Part shown: positions 17,025 to 24,421 of the stretch, one piece after another | Position numbering within the stretch: position 1 is the stretch's first letter | How the letters are laid out: the number at the start of each line of letters is the position of its first letter | Source of the DNA: Oscillospiraceae bacterium | Lineage (GTDB): Bacteria > Bacillota > Clostridia > Oscillospirales > Oscillospiraceae | DNA length: 32,527 nucleotides | Direction: 5' to 3' | Assembly (NCBI GenBank): GCA_017521485.1 | Contig: JAFXCL010000037.1 | Location: 1 to 32,527 of the forward strand | The notes under the pieces: model-generated | The model's database searches: none | The model's input: only the letters and a program-made list of their open reading frames with translations | What the model was told of the DNA's origin: nothing | Program-made: the position numbers and the translations under genes

Positions 17025-18297
17025 CGGTCGCCTTGCGGCGTTTTTTCAGTTTATACAGTTCCTCTGTTGCTAAGCGGGTCTTTGCCACCACATCGCCGCC
17101 GCCCCTGGGGAAGCAGTAATACAGGGCATCTTTATTACCGATACAGATCACATCCCCGATCTCATACCAGTAGTAATCGCAGTTTAAGGTATAGCTGGCT
17201 AACGGGCCTTGGGAATAGTCCAGCTTTCCGTGACAGCCGGTCAGGCGGAATCCCTTTTCATCGTGGATCAGCGTTCCGTTGCCCACCATATAAAGGGCCT
17301 TATAATCCACAAGCACACCGATATCCACCTTTGCTTCCAGCCGGTATGTGCCGTTTTCCAGCTCGTTTCGTACCTGACCCCGCTCCCAGGCGTACCAGTT
17401 GGGGATGTGGGTAAAGGCGTTCTGTCCGTCCTGTGCCTGCAAATGACCTGTTTCGGTCAGCTCATAGACCTTGCCGCAATTCCGGCAGGTAAGGAGCGTG
17501 CCTTTTCCTTCCATTTTCCCCTCTTTGCCGCAGTGGGGGCAGCGATACAGCACCCGGTTCAGGCCGTCCGCCCGGAAAGGCTCGTCGATCACCACGCCCT
17601 TTTCTTGCTGCCACAGGAAATTATCAAAGCTGAATGTTTCTTCCAGCATTGCATCTAGCTCCGCAACACGCCTTTGCCGGATTTCCTCCCGGCTGAGCAG
17701 GTACTTCACATCTGCACGAACCTTCACCTTGCGCTTTTGCAGGCAGTTATACAGGGGATCTCTGGCAAATGCGCCCTGGGTGATCACCGTCACCACCGGC
17801 ACATCCAGTTTTTTCAGCAAAACGCCCATCTTCCGGGGCAGGGGCGTTGCCTTGCCGTCAAAGGAGTAGCCAGCCTCCGGGAACATCAGCACACTTGTCT
17901 TTTTCTTTTTCAGCAGATGCTCCATATCCTTGATGAGGGTCACATCGCTGACAAATTTCCGGGTAGGAATACAGCCCAGCAGCCGCATCAAAAGGGATTT
18001 CCCCACAAAGCCGTCGGTGGTGCAGACAATGCCGTACCGCCGGGGGAAGAAAATCTTGGAGGCAATCTTCAGGTCCAGAAAGCAGGAATGGTTCATCAGG
18101 ATCAGACAGGGCTCTTTTCTGCCCAGCTTCTCCATCCCGTAGGTTTTATAAGTGAATTTGGTAGGCATCAGGTCGAACACGGAAAGCACCCGGACTACCA
18201 GCTGCAGCAGGCCCATAGGACGCAGCGGCTTTTTATGCTTTGGTCTTTCCAGTTCCATAACCTTGCTATAGGAAAGGTGCTTTGTTTTTATCTTCAT
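17020..18297 (-). CDS. PlsC-like lysophospholipid acyltransferase with zinc-ribbon extension
   Basis: A 425-residue protein. The N-terminal half (about 30-240) is a glycerolipid acyltransferase: N69-H-x4-D75 is the catalytic HX4D motif, and FPEAGYSFDG (E141) is the acceptor-phosphate motif III. Unlike ordinary PlsC (about 200-250 residues), it continues with a four-cysteine zinc ribbon (C253-x2-C256, C271-x2-C274) and a C-terminal beta-rich domain of about 130 residues that I do not recognise. It probably acts at the membrane face in phospholipid synthesis or remodelling. GAGGGG lies rather far upstream of the ATG, and I see no better start. It is monocistronic. Confidence 0.8.
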   Translation of the reverse strand: MKIKTKHLSYSKVMELERPKHKKPLRPMGLLQLVVRVLSVFDLMPTKFTYKTYGMEKLGRKEPCLILMNHSCFLDLKIASKIFFPRRYGIVCTTDGFVGKSLLMRLLGCIPTRKFVSDVTLIKDMEHLLKKKKTSVLMFPEAGYSFDGKATPLPRKMGVLLKKLDVPVVTVITQGAFARDPLYNCLQKRKVKVRADVKYLLSREEIRQRRVAELDAMLEETFSFDNFLWQQEKGVVIDEPFRADGLNRVLYRCPHCGKEGKMEGKGTLLTCRNCGKVYELTETGHLQAQDGQNAFTHIPNWYAWERGQVRNELENGTYRLEAKVDIGVLVDYKALYMVGNGTLIHDEKGFRLTGCHGKLDYSQGPLASYTLNCDYYWYEIGDVICIGNKDALYYCFPRGGGDVVAKTRLATEELYKLKKRRKATV

Positions 18298-18368
18298 TGC
18301 GGTTACCTGTTCCCCTCATTTTCTACTACATATTGTATCATAGAGGAAATAGAAACACAAGATAAAAT

Positions 18369-18406
18369 AAAAGGCAGCATTGCAAAAATTTACAACGCCG
18401 CCTTTT
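18369..18406 (-). terminator. Terminator of the trxA-trxB-sortase-hydrolase operon
   Basis: A 14-bp stem with G-T pairs (18369-18382/18393-18406), followed on the minus strand by a T-rich tract. Confidence 0.8.
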
Positions 18407-18409
18407 GTT

Positions 18410-19525
18410 TTAATATGTAAGATTGTTTTCTTCCGGATCGGGGATCGTAACCTCAATATCATACCCCAGATCCTTCAGCAGCGCTTCATAAACGCGGCTT
18501 CGAATGGACATATTGGGTGAAGAACGCAGATGCTGGCTATAGAAGACCGTAATGCCGTGGGGAATGTCCACATTCATCATAGAACCTGCCGCACCGCCCC
18601 AACCGAAGTCAGCCCGGGCAGTGCCCGGCTTTGCGGTGCGCATACCAAAACCATAATAATAGTTAACCTTGTGTCCGAACTTTTCGTGTTGCTCGTCCGT
18701 CAGCCAGTTTTTGGCGATCATTTCGGTGGTTTCCTTTTTCAGGAGCTTATAGGTACGCAGTGCCTCTGCAAACTTGACATAGTCATCCACCGTTGTCACC
18801 AAACCCGCGCCGCCGCTGGCATGCTCCGGTCCAAACCGAAATTCATTGACCGTTCTGCGCCGCACGGTCTTTTCTTCCTGGACAAAGTCATAATGGGCAG
18901 GCAGCCGGTCATAGGGATACAGGAAAGTGGAATGGGTCATACCTAAAGGCGCGAAGATGTTTTCCGTCACATAGTCATTAAACGCCTGTCCGGAAACCAC
19001 TTCCACCAGCGCCGCCAGCACATCGTGGGCAAGGCTGTATCGATAATCTGTTCCCGGCTCATAGATCAGAGGCGACTTTGCCAGATACCGCGCCACCTCC
19101 CGGGTAGGACAGCGTCCGAATGTATCTTTTCGCAATTCATCCAGCCAAGGACCACTGTTATTATAGTGAAAGCCTGCGGTCATTGTAAACAAATGCCAGA
19201 TATTAATGGGGTTCTTGGCAGGAACGATCCCCGTTTCTGTCTGAACGGTCATTTCCTTGTATTCCGGCAGGTATTCCCAAAGCTCGTCCTCCAGATCGAA
19301 CAAGCCCTTTTCCCACAGCTGCAGAGCCGCAACCACAGTAACTGGCTTAGAATTGGAATAGACATTGAGCAGCTCATCACCACGCACCGGGATCTTATTT
19401 TCCACATCTGTGTAGCCGTCCATATAACGCAGGATCTCTTTGCCGTCCTTGTAGATGATCACATCAAAATAGGGCACACCCATTTTTAGAAAACTCTGAC
19501 ACATTGCTTTTACGTTTTCAAACAT
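18410..19525 (-). CDS. Serine hydrolase, class C beta-lactamase/esterase family
   Basis: A 371-residue protein of the beta-lactamase-like fold. The catalytic SxxK is S57-N-S-K60. Y163-S-L stands where class C enzymes have Y-S-N, and the third motif region is HASGGAGL with FGWGGAAG in place of KTG. These changes and the missing signal peptide argue against a true beta-lactamase and for a cytoplasmic esterase or D-aminopeptidase-like enzyme; the substrate is unknown. It starts 2 nt after the sortase gene stops, so it is the last gene of the trxA operon. Confidence 0.82.
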   Translation of the reverse strand: MFENVKAMCQSFLKMGVPYFDVIIYKDGKEILRYMDGYTDVENKIPVRGDELLNVYSNSKPVTVVAALQLWEKGLFDLEDELWEYLPEYKEMTVQTETGIVPAKNPINIWHLFTMTAGFHYNNSGPWLDELRKDTFGRCPTREVARYLAKSPLIYEPGTDYRYSLAHDVLAALVEVVSGQAFNDYVTENIFAPLGMTHSTFLYPYDRLPAHYDFVQEEKTVRRRTVNEFRFGPEHASGGAGLVTTVDDYVKFAEALRTYKLLKKETTEMIAKNWLTDEQHEKFGHKVNYYYGFGMRTAKPGTARADFGWGGAAGSMMNVDIPHGITVFYSQHLRSSPNMSIRSRVYEALLKDLGYDIEVTIPDPEENNLTY

Positions 19526-19527
19526 AT

Positions 19528-20337
19528 TTATTCTCCAATCCGCTTGGCAAGCACTGCCAGCCGTCCGTTATTTAAGGTATATTCACAAGTAGACAGGGTG
19601 ATCAACTTGTCTCCGTACTTCGCAGTCACCCCGGTATCGTAAAATGCAAGCGCCTTGCAATTTTCTACAAATTCGTCAAATTCCTCTTCACTGCCCGCGT
19701 CCACAAAGCGGTGGTAGGGATAGCCCTCGTCCAGATTGGCAGAGGTTTTGAACACTGCAATAATTTCATAAGTATTTTGCTGTGTCAGGGTGTCGAACTG
19801 AATGTAGCGGTGTTCCTCCCAAAAGCTTTTCCGGGTGTAGCCGCTTAGGTCGTGGAACATAATCTTACCCCGGATGTTATGGCCGTAAATGGTGATATTG
19901 TCCGAGGGGCTTTCCACATTACATTCTGCCTGTGCATACAGACAACCGTTTTTGCTGGAATTTTTGTAAAAATCCCGGTACAGGTAATAATCCGGATCCT
20001 CCGGCGACTGCATCACCGGATAGTTGATCGTCGTGCCGTCGATGTGCAGCCAGCCCACCATATCCGAATTGTAATTATAAATCTCCCGGTACTGGGGCAG
20101 AATATCCGTCCGTCCCCCCTGTTCCGTGGCTTGGAGCTGGGGGGTCTGGGTTTCTCCCACCGGCAGGCTTTCTGCCTGTGTGGGCGCAGGACGGGCCTGT
20201 TCCACCAGTAAAGCCAATTGACCGTAAGCTTCTTTGCTTTCCCGGACGCCTAAATAGTGGCGCAAAAGGATAAACCCGGAGATCAGAAATACCGCCCCAA
20301 AAACCCCGATCAGCAAATTATTCAGCCACCGTTTCAT
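19528..20337 (-). CDS. srtB: Class B sortase
   Basis: A 269-residue membrane-anchored transpeptidase. It has a short basic N-terminus, a single hydrophobic helix at about 8-26 and a Thr/Gln-rich linker to about 78. The class B catalytic domain then has H153 (YGHNI), C251 (TLSTC) and R259 (NGRL). Class B enzymes attach heme-uptake proteins or assemble pili. No LPxTG/NPxTN-type substrate or pilin is encoded in the window, so its target is elsewhere. Its position directly after trxB is unusual. Confidence 0.92.
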   Translation of the reverse strand: MKRWLNNLLIGVFGAVFLISGFILLRHYLGVRESKEAYGQLALLVEQARPAPTQAESLPVGETQTPQLQATEQGGRTDILPQYREIYNYNSDMVGWLHIDGTTINYPVMQSPEDPDYYLYRDFYKNSSKNGCLYAQAECNVESPSDNITIYGHNIRGKIMFHDLSGYTRKSFWEEHRYIQFDTLTQQNTYEIIAVFKTSANLDEGYPYHRFVDAGSEEEFDEFVENCKALAFYDTGVTAKYGDKLITLSTCEYTLNNGRLAVLAKRIGE

Positions 20338-20345
20338 CCAGACCC

Positions 20346-21248
20346 TTATCCTTCCATTTGATGAACTGCTGCCGCGCCGTCCGCAACCGCAGTCACAACC
20401 TGCCGCAAAACCTTTGTGCGCACATCGCCCACTGCATAAACCCCGGGGATGCTGGTTTTGGTGCTCTCATCGGCAACAATATAGCCCGCCTCGTCCAGCT
20501 TCAATTGACCGAACAGCTCCGTTGCCGGCTTTCTTCCGATGCTCACAAATACACCGTCGCAGGAAATTTCTTGCTTTTCCCCTGTGAGGAGATCTGTCAC
20601 ACGAACACCGGTTACCTTTTGTTCGTGCAAAATTTCTTCTGCGATACTGTTCCAGAAAAATTCCACATTGGTTGCGTTCTGTAGGGGCTCATGGTAAACC
20701 TTCGTTGCCCGCAGGGTATCCCGCCGGTGGACTAAGATCACCTTTTTCGCCACCCGGGACAGGAGCATTGCATCCGCCGCCGCGGAGTTGCCGCCGCCAA
20801 CTACCACCACAGTCTTGTCCTTATAGAACATTCCGTCGCAGGCGGCACAGTAGTGGACGCCCCGGCTTGCCATTTCCTTTTCACCGGGAATTCCCAACTG
20901 CCTGGGGTTTGCACCGGTGGCGATTACCACGGTCTTACCGTAAAATGTTCCCTCGGTAGTCTCCAGAGCCTTGGGCTCTGCCAAAAGATCGGCTTTTATG
21001 ACTTGGGCATATTCCGTCACTGCCCCAAAGCGCTCTGCCTGGGCTTGCATTTTCTCGCCCAGCTCAAAGCCGTCGACCCCCTCCGGGAAACCGGGGTAAT
21101 TGTCGATCTGGTGGGTCAGCGCCATCTGCCCACCGGCAGACAGCTGCTCCAGTACCACAGTGCGAAATCCTGCTCTGGCAGCATAAAGGGCAGCGGTATA
21201 ACCGCCCGGTCCTCCGCCGATGATCACAACATCATAAATCTTTTCCAT
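20346..21248 (-). CDS. trxB: Thioredoxin-disulfide reductase
   Basis: A 300-residue FAD/NADPH enzyme that regenerates reduced thioredoxin. G11-G-G-P-G-G binds FAD, the redox-active pair is C134-A-A-C137 followed by D-G, and VVGGGNSAAADA is the NADPH site. The CAAC variant of the common CATC centre is seen in related clostridial enzymes. It starts 3 nt after trxA and is clearly co-transcribed. The ferredoxin- or flavin-dependent relatives are less likely given the intact nucleotide motifs. Confidence 0.95.
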   Translation of the reverse strand: MEKIYDVVIIGGGPGGYTAALYAARAGFRTVVLEQLSAGGQMALTHQIDNYPGFPEGVDGFELGEKMQAQAERFGAVTEYAQVIKADLLAEPKALETTEGTFYGKTVVIATGANPRQLGIPGEKEMASRGVHYCAACDGMFYKDKTVVVVGGGNSAAADAMLLSRVAKKVILVHRRDTLRATKVYHEPLQNATNVEFFWNSIAEEILHEQKVTGVRVTDLLTGEKQEISCDGVFVSIGRKPATELFGQLKLDEAGYIVADESTKTSIPGVYAVGDVRTKVLRQVVTAVADGAAAVHQMEG

Positions 21249-21251
21249 AGC

Positions 21252-21569
21252 TTACAAAGAACCGGAAATAAAATCTTCGATGGCTGCCTTGGAGGCAGGC
21301 GCGACCACAGAATTGACCGCTTGTCCGTTCTTAAAAAACACCAAGGTGGGGATCACTTCAATGTTATATGCCTGTGCCAGACTGGGAACTTCATCGATAT
21401 TTACCTTTACCACTGCCACGTCATTGGCATAATCCTCGGCGATCCGGTCATAAGCCGGTCCGATCCGGCGGCAGTAGCCGCACCAAGGTGCCCAGAAGTC
21501 CACAAGAACCGGCTTATCCTGTGTCAAAAGTTCCTGAAACTGCTTTTCGTTAACATTCATTGCTGCCAT
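21252..21569 (-). CDS. trxA: Thioredoxin
   Basis: A 105-residue thiol carrier with the fold markers VLVDFWAPWCGYC, a cis-Pro loop (VIPT) and a final helix. The active site is W29-C30-G-Y-C33, that is CGYC instead of the standard CGPC, which should raise the redox potential. GGAG lies 9 nt before the ATG. It is the first gene of the trxA-trxB-srtB-hydrolase operon. Confidence 0.94.
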   Translation of the reverse strand: MAAMNVNEKQFQELLTQDKPVLVDFWAPWCGYCRRIGPAYDRIAEDYANDVAVVKVNIDEVPSLAQAYNIEVIPTLVFFKNGQAVNSVVAPASKAAIEDFISGSL

Positions 21570-21642
21570 AATATTGCACTCCTTTTTCTTTTTTTGTCAG
21601 TAGTGTTCCCGGAAAGAGGGATGTAACTCTCTTTGTGAAAAT

Positions 21643-21670
21643 ATTATAGCATAAATAAAAATTTTTTCAA
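21643..21670 (-). promoter_or_regulatory. Promoter of the trxA operon
   Basis: Minus strand: TTGAAA (21670-21665), 16-nt spacer, TATAAT (21648-21643). Confidence 0.75.
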
Positions 21671-21727
21671 TGAGGCAGCGCCGGACATTTTGCACATATC
21701 CAGTATAACTGCATCGACAAATGGTGC

Positions 21728-21756
21728 TTGAATTTTTGGTTTTGTTTTGATATAAT
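21728..21756 (+). promoter_or_regulatory. Promoter of tRNA-Gly
   Basis: TTGAAT (21728-21733), 17-nt spacer, TATAAT (21751-21756). The start would fall a few nt before the tRNA at 21768. Confidence 0.8.
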
Positions 21757-21767
21757 ACCCTCACAAT

Positions 21768-21841
21768 GCGGGATTGGTATATCGGTATTATGCGGCCTTC
21801 CCAAGGCTAAGAGGCGGGTTCGACTCCCGTATCCCGCTCCA
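21768..21841 (+). tRNA. tRNA-Gly (anticodon CCC)
   Basis: A 74-nt tRNA with encoded CCA. The acceptor stem GCGGGAT/ATCCCGC and a T arm with loop TTCGACT are intact, and the anticodon loop TTCCCAA gives CCC. The anticodon stem CGGCC/GGCTA has a C-A opposition and a G-T pair, and the D stem is short, so the molecule looks slightly degenerate. It is a single gene with its own promoter and terminator, next to the four-helix-bundle module. Confidence 0.93.
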
Positions 21842-21846
21842 GAAAA

Positions 21847-21884
21847 GAGCCCTCTTTTGTCTGCGGACAAAAGGGGGTTCTTTT
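21847..21884 (+). terminator. tRNA-Gly terminator
   Basis: A 15-bp stem with two wobble pairs (21847-21861/21866-21880), loop TGCG, then TTTT. It begins 5 nt after the tRNA. Confidence 0.85.
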
Positions 21885-21889
21885 CAACT

Positions 21890-22049
21890 AAATCCGTCCT
21901 TGCGGACGGGATAAATCCCACCTCAGCGGGATGAAATCACTTCGTGATGAAATCTGACTTCGTCGGGAGAAGGACGGATTTAATTTCATCTGCGTTAGCA
22001 GATTTCATCCGAGCAATGCCCGGATTTCATCGCGCTTGCGCGATTTCAT
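21890..22049. repeat. Seven-hairpin mirrored array, copy 2
   Basis: A 12-bp clamp AAATCCGTCCTT (21890-21901) / AAGGACGGATTT (21970-21981) encloses four hairpins: CCGTCC/GGACGG (21894-21899/21904-21909), ATCCC/GGGAT (21915-21919/21928-21932), ATCAC/GTGAT (21936-21940/21944-21948) and CTGAC/GTCGG near 21954-21966. Three follow: ATCTGC/GCAGAT (21988-21993/21998-22003), ATCCG/CGGAT (22007-22011/22021-22025) and ATCGCG/CGCGAT (22029-22034/22039-22044). Linkers are ATGAAA in the first half (21931, 21947) and the complement TTTCAT in the second (21984, 22003, 22025, 22044). It lies between the tRNA-Gly terminator and the promoter of the next gene. Confidence 0.78.
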
Positions 22050-22077
22050 TGAAAATCATTGAAGTTTGTGATATAAT
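22049..22077 (+). promoter_or_regulatory. Promoter of the four-helix-bundle/EEP gene pair
   Basis: TTGAAA (22049-22054), 17-nt spacer, TATAAT (22072-22077), beginning at the last linker of the hairpin array. Confidence 0.8.
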
Positions 22078-22098
22078 ATATTTAAAGAGGTGATTTCG

Positions 22099-22446
22099 AT
22101 GGCTGAAAATAAACTTGCGGATATGTCAACAGAATTTGCGATTCAAATCCTAAAACTGACAGAAACTATAAAAGGACATTATTCTCTGTCAAATCAGCTT
22201 GAACGAAGCGGAACGAGTATCGGTGCAAATATCCGTGAGGCGAAATATGCGCAAAGCCGTCCCGATTTTATCGCTAAATTACAAATCGCATTGAAAGAGT
22301 GCTATGAAACAGAATATTGGATCGAGATTGCCCAAAAAACGAGCATTATCTCTTGTGATGTTGCAAAGACTATGTTGCACGATTGCGGATCTATTCGCAG
22401 AATGCTCATCTCCTCTGTCAATACCGCAAAGGAGAATGGAAAATGA
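22099..22446 (+). CDS. Four-helix-bundle protein (S23/23S rRNA intervening-sequence, Avd-like family)
   Basis: A 115-residue, all-helical protein. The family core QLERSGTSIGANIREA (33-48) and the later block ALKECYETEYWIE (64-76) are clear. Relatives are found inside 23S rRNA intervening sequences and as accessory Avd proteins of diversity-generating retroelements, where a basic bundle binds nucleic acid. No reverse transcriptase or variable repeat is present here. The start at 22099 has GAGGTG 7 nt upstream; an upstream GTG (22090) would overlap it. Its stop overlaps the next start (ATGA, 22443-22446). AT-rich codon use differs from the neighbours and suggests transfer. Its position directly after a hairpin array is suggestive of RNA or DNA hairpin binding (inference). 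Confidence 0.88.
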   Translation: MAENKLADMSTEFAIQILKLTETIKGHYSLSNQLERSGTSIGANIREAKYAQSRPDFIAKLQIALKECYETEYWIEIAQKTSIISCDVAKTMLHDCGSIRRMLISSVNTAKENGK

Positions 22447-23120
22447 AGATTGTCAGTTGGAATTGTGGGGGTAAGTTTCGCGAAAAATTTCAAGCTATCC
22501 TCGATGTTGATGCAGATATATATGTAATTCAAGAATGTGAAAACCCTGTCGAAAGTAGATGTATCGCGTATAGAGAGTTCGCACACAATTATTTATGGAT
22601 TGGCGAAAATAAGAACAAGGGCTTGGGCGTTTTTGCTAAAAACGGAATACGCTTAACGGAAAATAATTGGAATAAATATTGTTTGCGTAATTTCCTTTCG
22701 GTACGCATTGATGATGTTTTTGATTTGGTTGCAGTATGGGCGTGCAAACCTTATATAGAAGAATATTACATATATCAAAGCATCAATATTTCTAACTATA
22801 CGAAGAAAACTGTTATTATTGGAGATTTTAACAGTAACGCAATTTGGGATAAAAAGCACGACACACGAACTCACAGTTCCGTTGTTCGCCAACTTAATGA
22901 AGTAGGATTGATTTCGGCATACCATCATATGAGCGGCGAGAAACAAGGCGAAGAAACAATACCGACATTCTATTTGTACAGACACACTAATAAGGGATAT
23001 CATATCGACCATTGCTTTACAGGCGAAAGCAATATTAAAGATTTTCAGATTTTACCCAAAAGTGATTGGTTAACTAAATCAGATCACATACCTATTTTGA
23101 TTGAAATCCAAAGCGAATAA
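22443..23120 (+). CDS. Endonuclease/exonuclease/phosphatase (EEP) superfamily protein
   Basis: A 225-residue metal-dependent phosphodiesterase or nuclease of the ExoIII/DNase I fold. The full set of catalytic motifs is present: N7 (SWNCGG), E31 (IQECE), D128-F-N130 (IIGDFNS), D189 (YHIDHCF) and S213-D214-H215. There is no signal peptide or DNA-repair extra domain, and the protein is shorter than typical ExoIII (about 250-270), so the substrate is uncertain (DNA, RNA or a small phosphoester). The ATG overlaps the stop of the four-helix-bundle gene by 4 nt, showing translational coupling. Codon use is AT-rich with many AAT, ATA, AAA and TAT codons, unlike flanking genes. Confidence 0.85.
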   Translation: MKIVSWNCGGKFREKFQAILDVDADIYVIQECENPVESRCIAYREFAHNYLWIGENKNKGLGVFAKNGIRLTENNWNKYCLRNFLSVRIDDVFDLVAVWACKPYIEEYYIYQSINISNYTKKTVIIGDFNSNAIWDKKHDTRTHSSVVRQLNEVGLISAYHHMSGEKQGEETIPTFYLYRHTNKGYHIDHCFTGESNIKDFQILPKSDWLTKSDHIPILIEIQSE

Positions 23121-23188
23121 ATGTAAGTAGTGTACTTTTACTTACTCTTACCTCAATTCTGCTCCGTTTGGTTACTCTTTGGCAGAAA

Positions 23189-23222
23189 ACAAGGGCGTGT
23201 TCCCTTTCGAACACGCCCTTGT
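23189..23222. terminator. Bidirectional terminator, EEP gene / catabolic operon
   Basis: A 13-bp stem ACAAGGGCGTGTT/AACACGCCCTTGT (23189-23201/23210-23222). On the minus strand it is followed by TTTTC. Confidence 0.88.
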
Positions 23223-23230
23223 AGATTTAT

Positions 23231-24403
23231 TTAGATACGAGCCACGCCGGTTGCGCGGGCTGCCTCGGCAACTGCCTTAGCAACCGCAGCACCCACTCTG
23301 GGGTCGAATGCCTTGGGAATGATGTATTCTTCGCTGAGCTCCTCGTCGGAGATCAGATTTGCAATAGCCATAGCCGCTGCCATCTTCATCTCCTCGTTGA
23401 TGTCGGAAGCACGCACATCGAAAGTACCGCGGAAGATACCGGGGAATGCCAGGACATTATTGACCTGGTTGGGGAAGTCGGAACGGCCGGTGGAGATCAC
23501 GCGAGCACCGCCTGCCTTTGCATCCTCCGGGAAGATCTCGGGAGTGGGGTTGGCACAAGCAAAGATGATGGCATCCTTGTTCATGGTCTTGACCATCTGG
23601 GTAGTCAGAGTGCCGGGAGCGGAAACGCCGATAAATACGTCAGCGCCAACGATCACGTCGGAAAGCTTTCCTGTCTTCTTCTCCAGGTTGGTGACCTGAG
23701 CCATTTCTTCCTTGATCCAGTTCAGGTTCTCACGGCCAGCGTAAATTGCGCCAGAACGGTCAGTCATAATCACATTCTTGAAGCCAGCGCTCAGCAGGAG
23801 CTTCACAATGGAAATGGCTGCAGCACCTGCGCCGGAGGTAACGATCTTAACCTCTTCCTTCTTCTTGCCCACAACCTTCAGAGCGTTTACGAGACCTGCC
23901 AGAGTAACGATGGCAGTGCCGTGCTGGTCATCGTGGAAGATGGGAATGTCGCACTTTTCCTTCAGCTTGCGCTCGATTTCGAAGCAGCGGGGAGCGGAGA
24001 TGTCCTCCAGGTTCACGCCGCCGAAAGAGCCGGAGATCATATAAACGGTGTTGACGATCTCGTCCACATCCTTACTCTTCACACACAAGGGGAATGCGTC
24101 CACATCGCCGAATGCCTTAAACAGAACGCACTTGCCTTCCATAACAGGCATACCGGCCTCAGGACCGATATCGCCCAGACCCAGAACGGCAGTACCGTCG
24201 GTAACGACGGCGCACAGGTTATGACGGCGGGTCAGGTCATAGGACTTGTTTACATCCTTGCTGATCTCCACACAGGGCTGTGCAACACCGGGGGTGTAAG
24301 CCAGAGACAAGTCATCCTTGGTAGCCACGGGAACGGTGGCTACAACCTCGATCTTACCCTTCCACTCGCCGTGCAGGCGAAGGGATTCCTTTGCGTAATC
24401 CAT
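23231..24403 (-). CDS. NAD(P)-dependent malic enzyme
   Basis: A 390-residue oxaloacetate-decarboxylating malate dehydrogenase making pyruvate and CO2. The bacterial short-form blocks are present: AYTPGVA (35-41), the [19 protein letters not shown] block, FHDDQHGTA for metal and substrate, the nucleotide fold SGAGAAAI, and [21 protein letters not shown]. The start at 24403 has GGAGG upstream; a TTG six codons earlier was rejected. It is the last gene of the seven-gene operon, 18 nt after the Ldh-type gene, where it would feed C4 acids to pyruvate or supply reductant. Confidence 0.95.
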   Translation of the reverse strand: MDYAKESLRLHGEWKGKIEVVATVPVATKDDLSLAYTPGVAQPCVEISKDVNKSYDLTRRHNLCAVVTDGTAVLGLGDIGPEAGMPVMEGKCVLFKAFGDVDAFPLCVKSKDVDEIVNTVYMISGSFGGVNLEDISAPRCFEIERKLKEKCDIPIFHDDQHGTAIVTLAGLVNALKVVGKKKEEVKIVTSGAGAAAISIVKLLLSAGFKNVIMTDRSGAIYAGRENLNWIKEEMAQVTNLEKKTGKLSDVIVGADVFIGVSAPGTLTTQMVKTMNKDAIIFACANPTPEIFPEDAKAGGARVISTGRSDFPNQVNNVLAFPGIFRGTFDVRASDINEEMKMAAAMAIANLISDEELSEEYIIPKAFDPRVGAAVAKAVAEAARATGVARI

Positions 24404-24421
24404 AAATTTAAATCCTCCCAA

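Noticed and set aside
18410-19525. Antibiotic-resistance beta-lactamase
   Set aside because: There is no signal peptide, YSL replaces YSN and the KTG region is atypical; it is better described as a serine hydrolase of unknown substrate.
21667-21934. Short open frames over tRNA-Gly and its terminator
   Set aside because: They overlap a clear tRNA gene on both strands and have no coding features.
22099-23120. Diversity-generating retroelement around the Avd-like protein
   Set aside because: There is no reverse transcriptase and no template/variable repeat pair; the neighbouring gene is an EEP-fold enzyme.
21818-23180. Integrative element with attachment sites at the tRNA-Gly 3' end
   Set aside because: No direct repeat of the tRNA 3' end was found downstream of the EEP gene, and no integrase is encoded.
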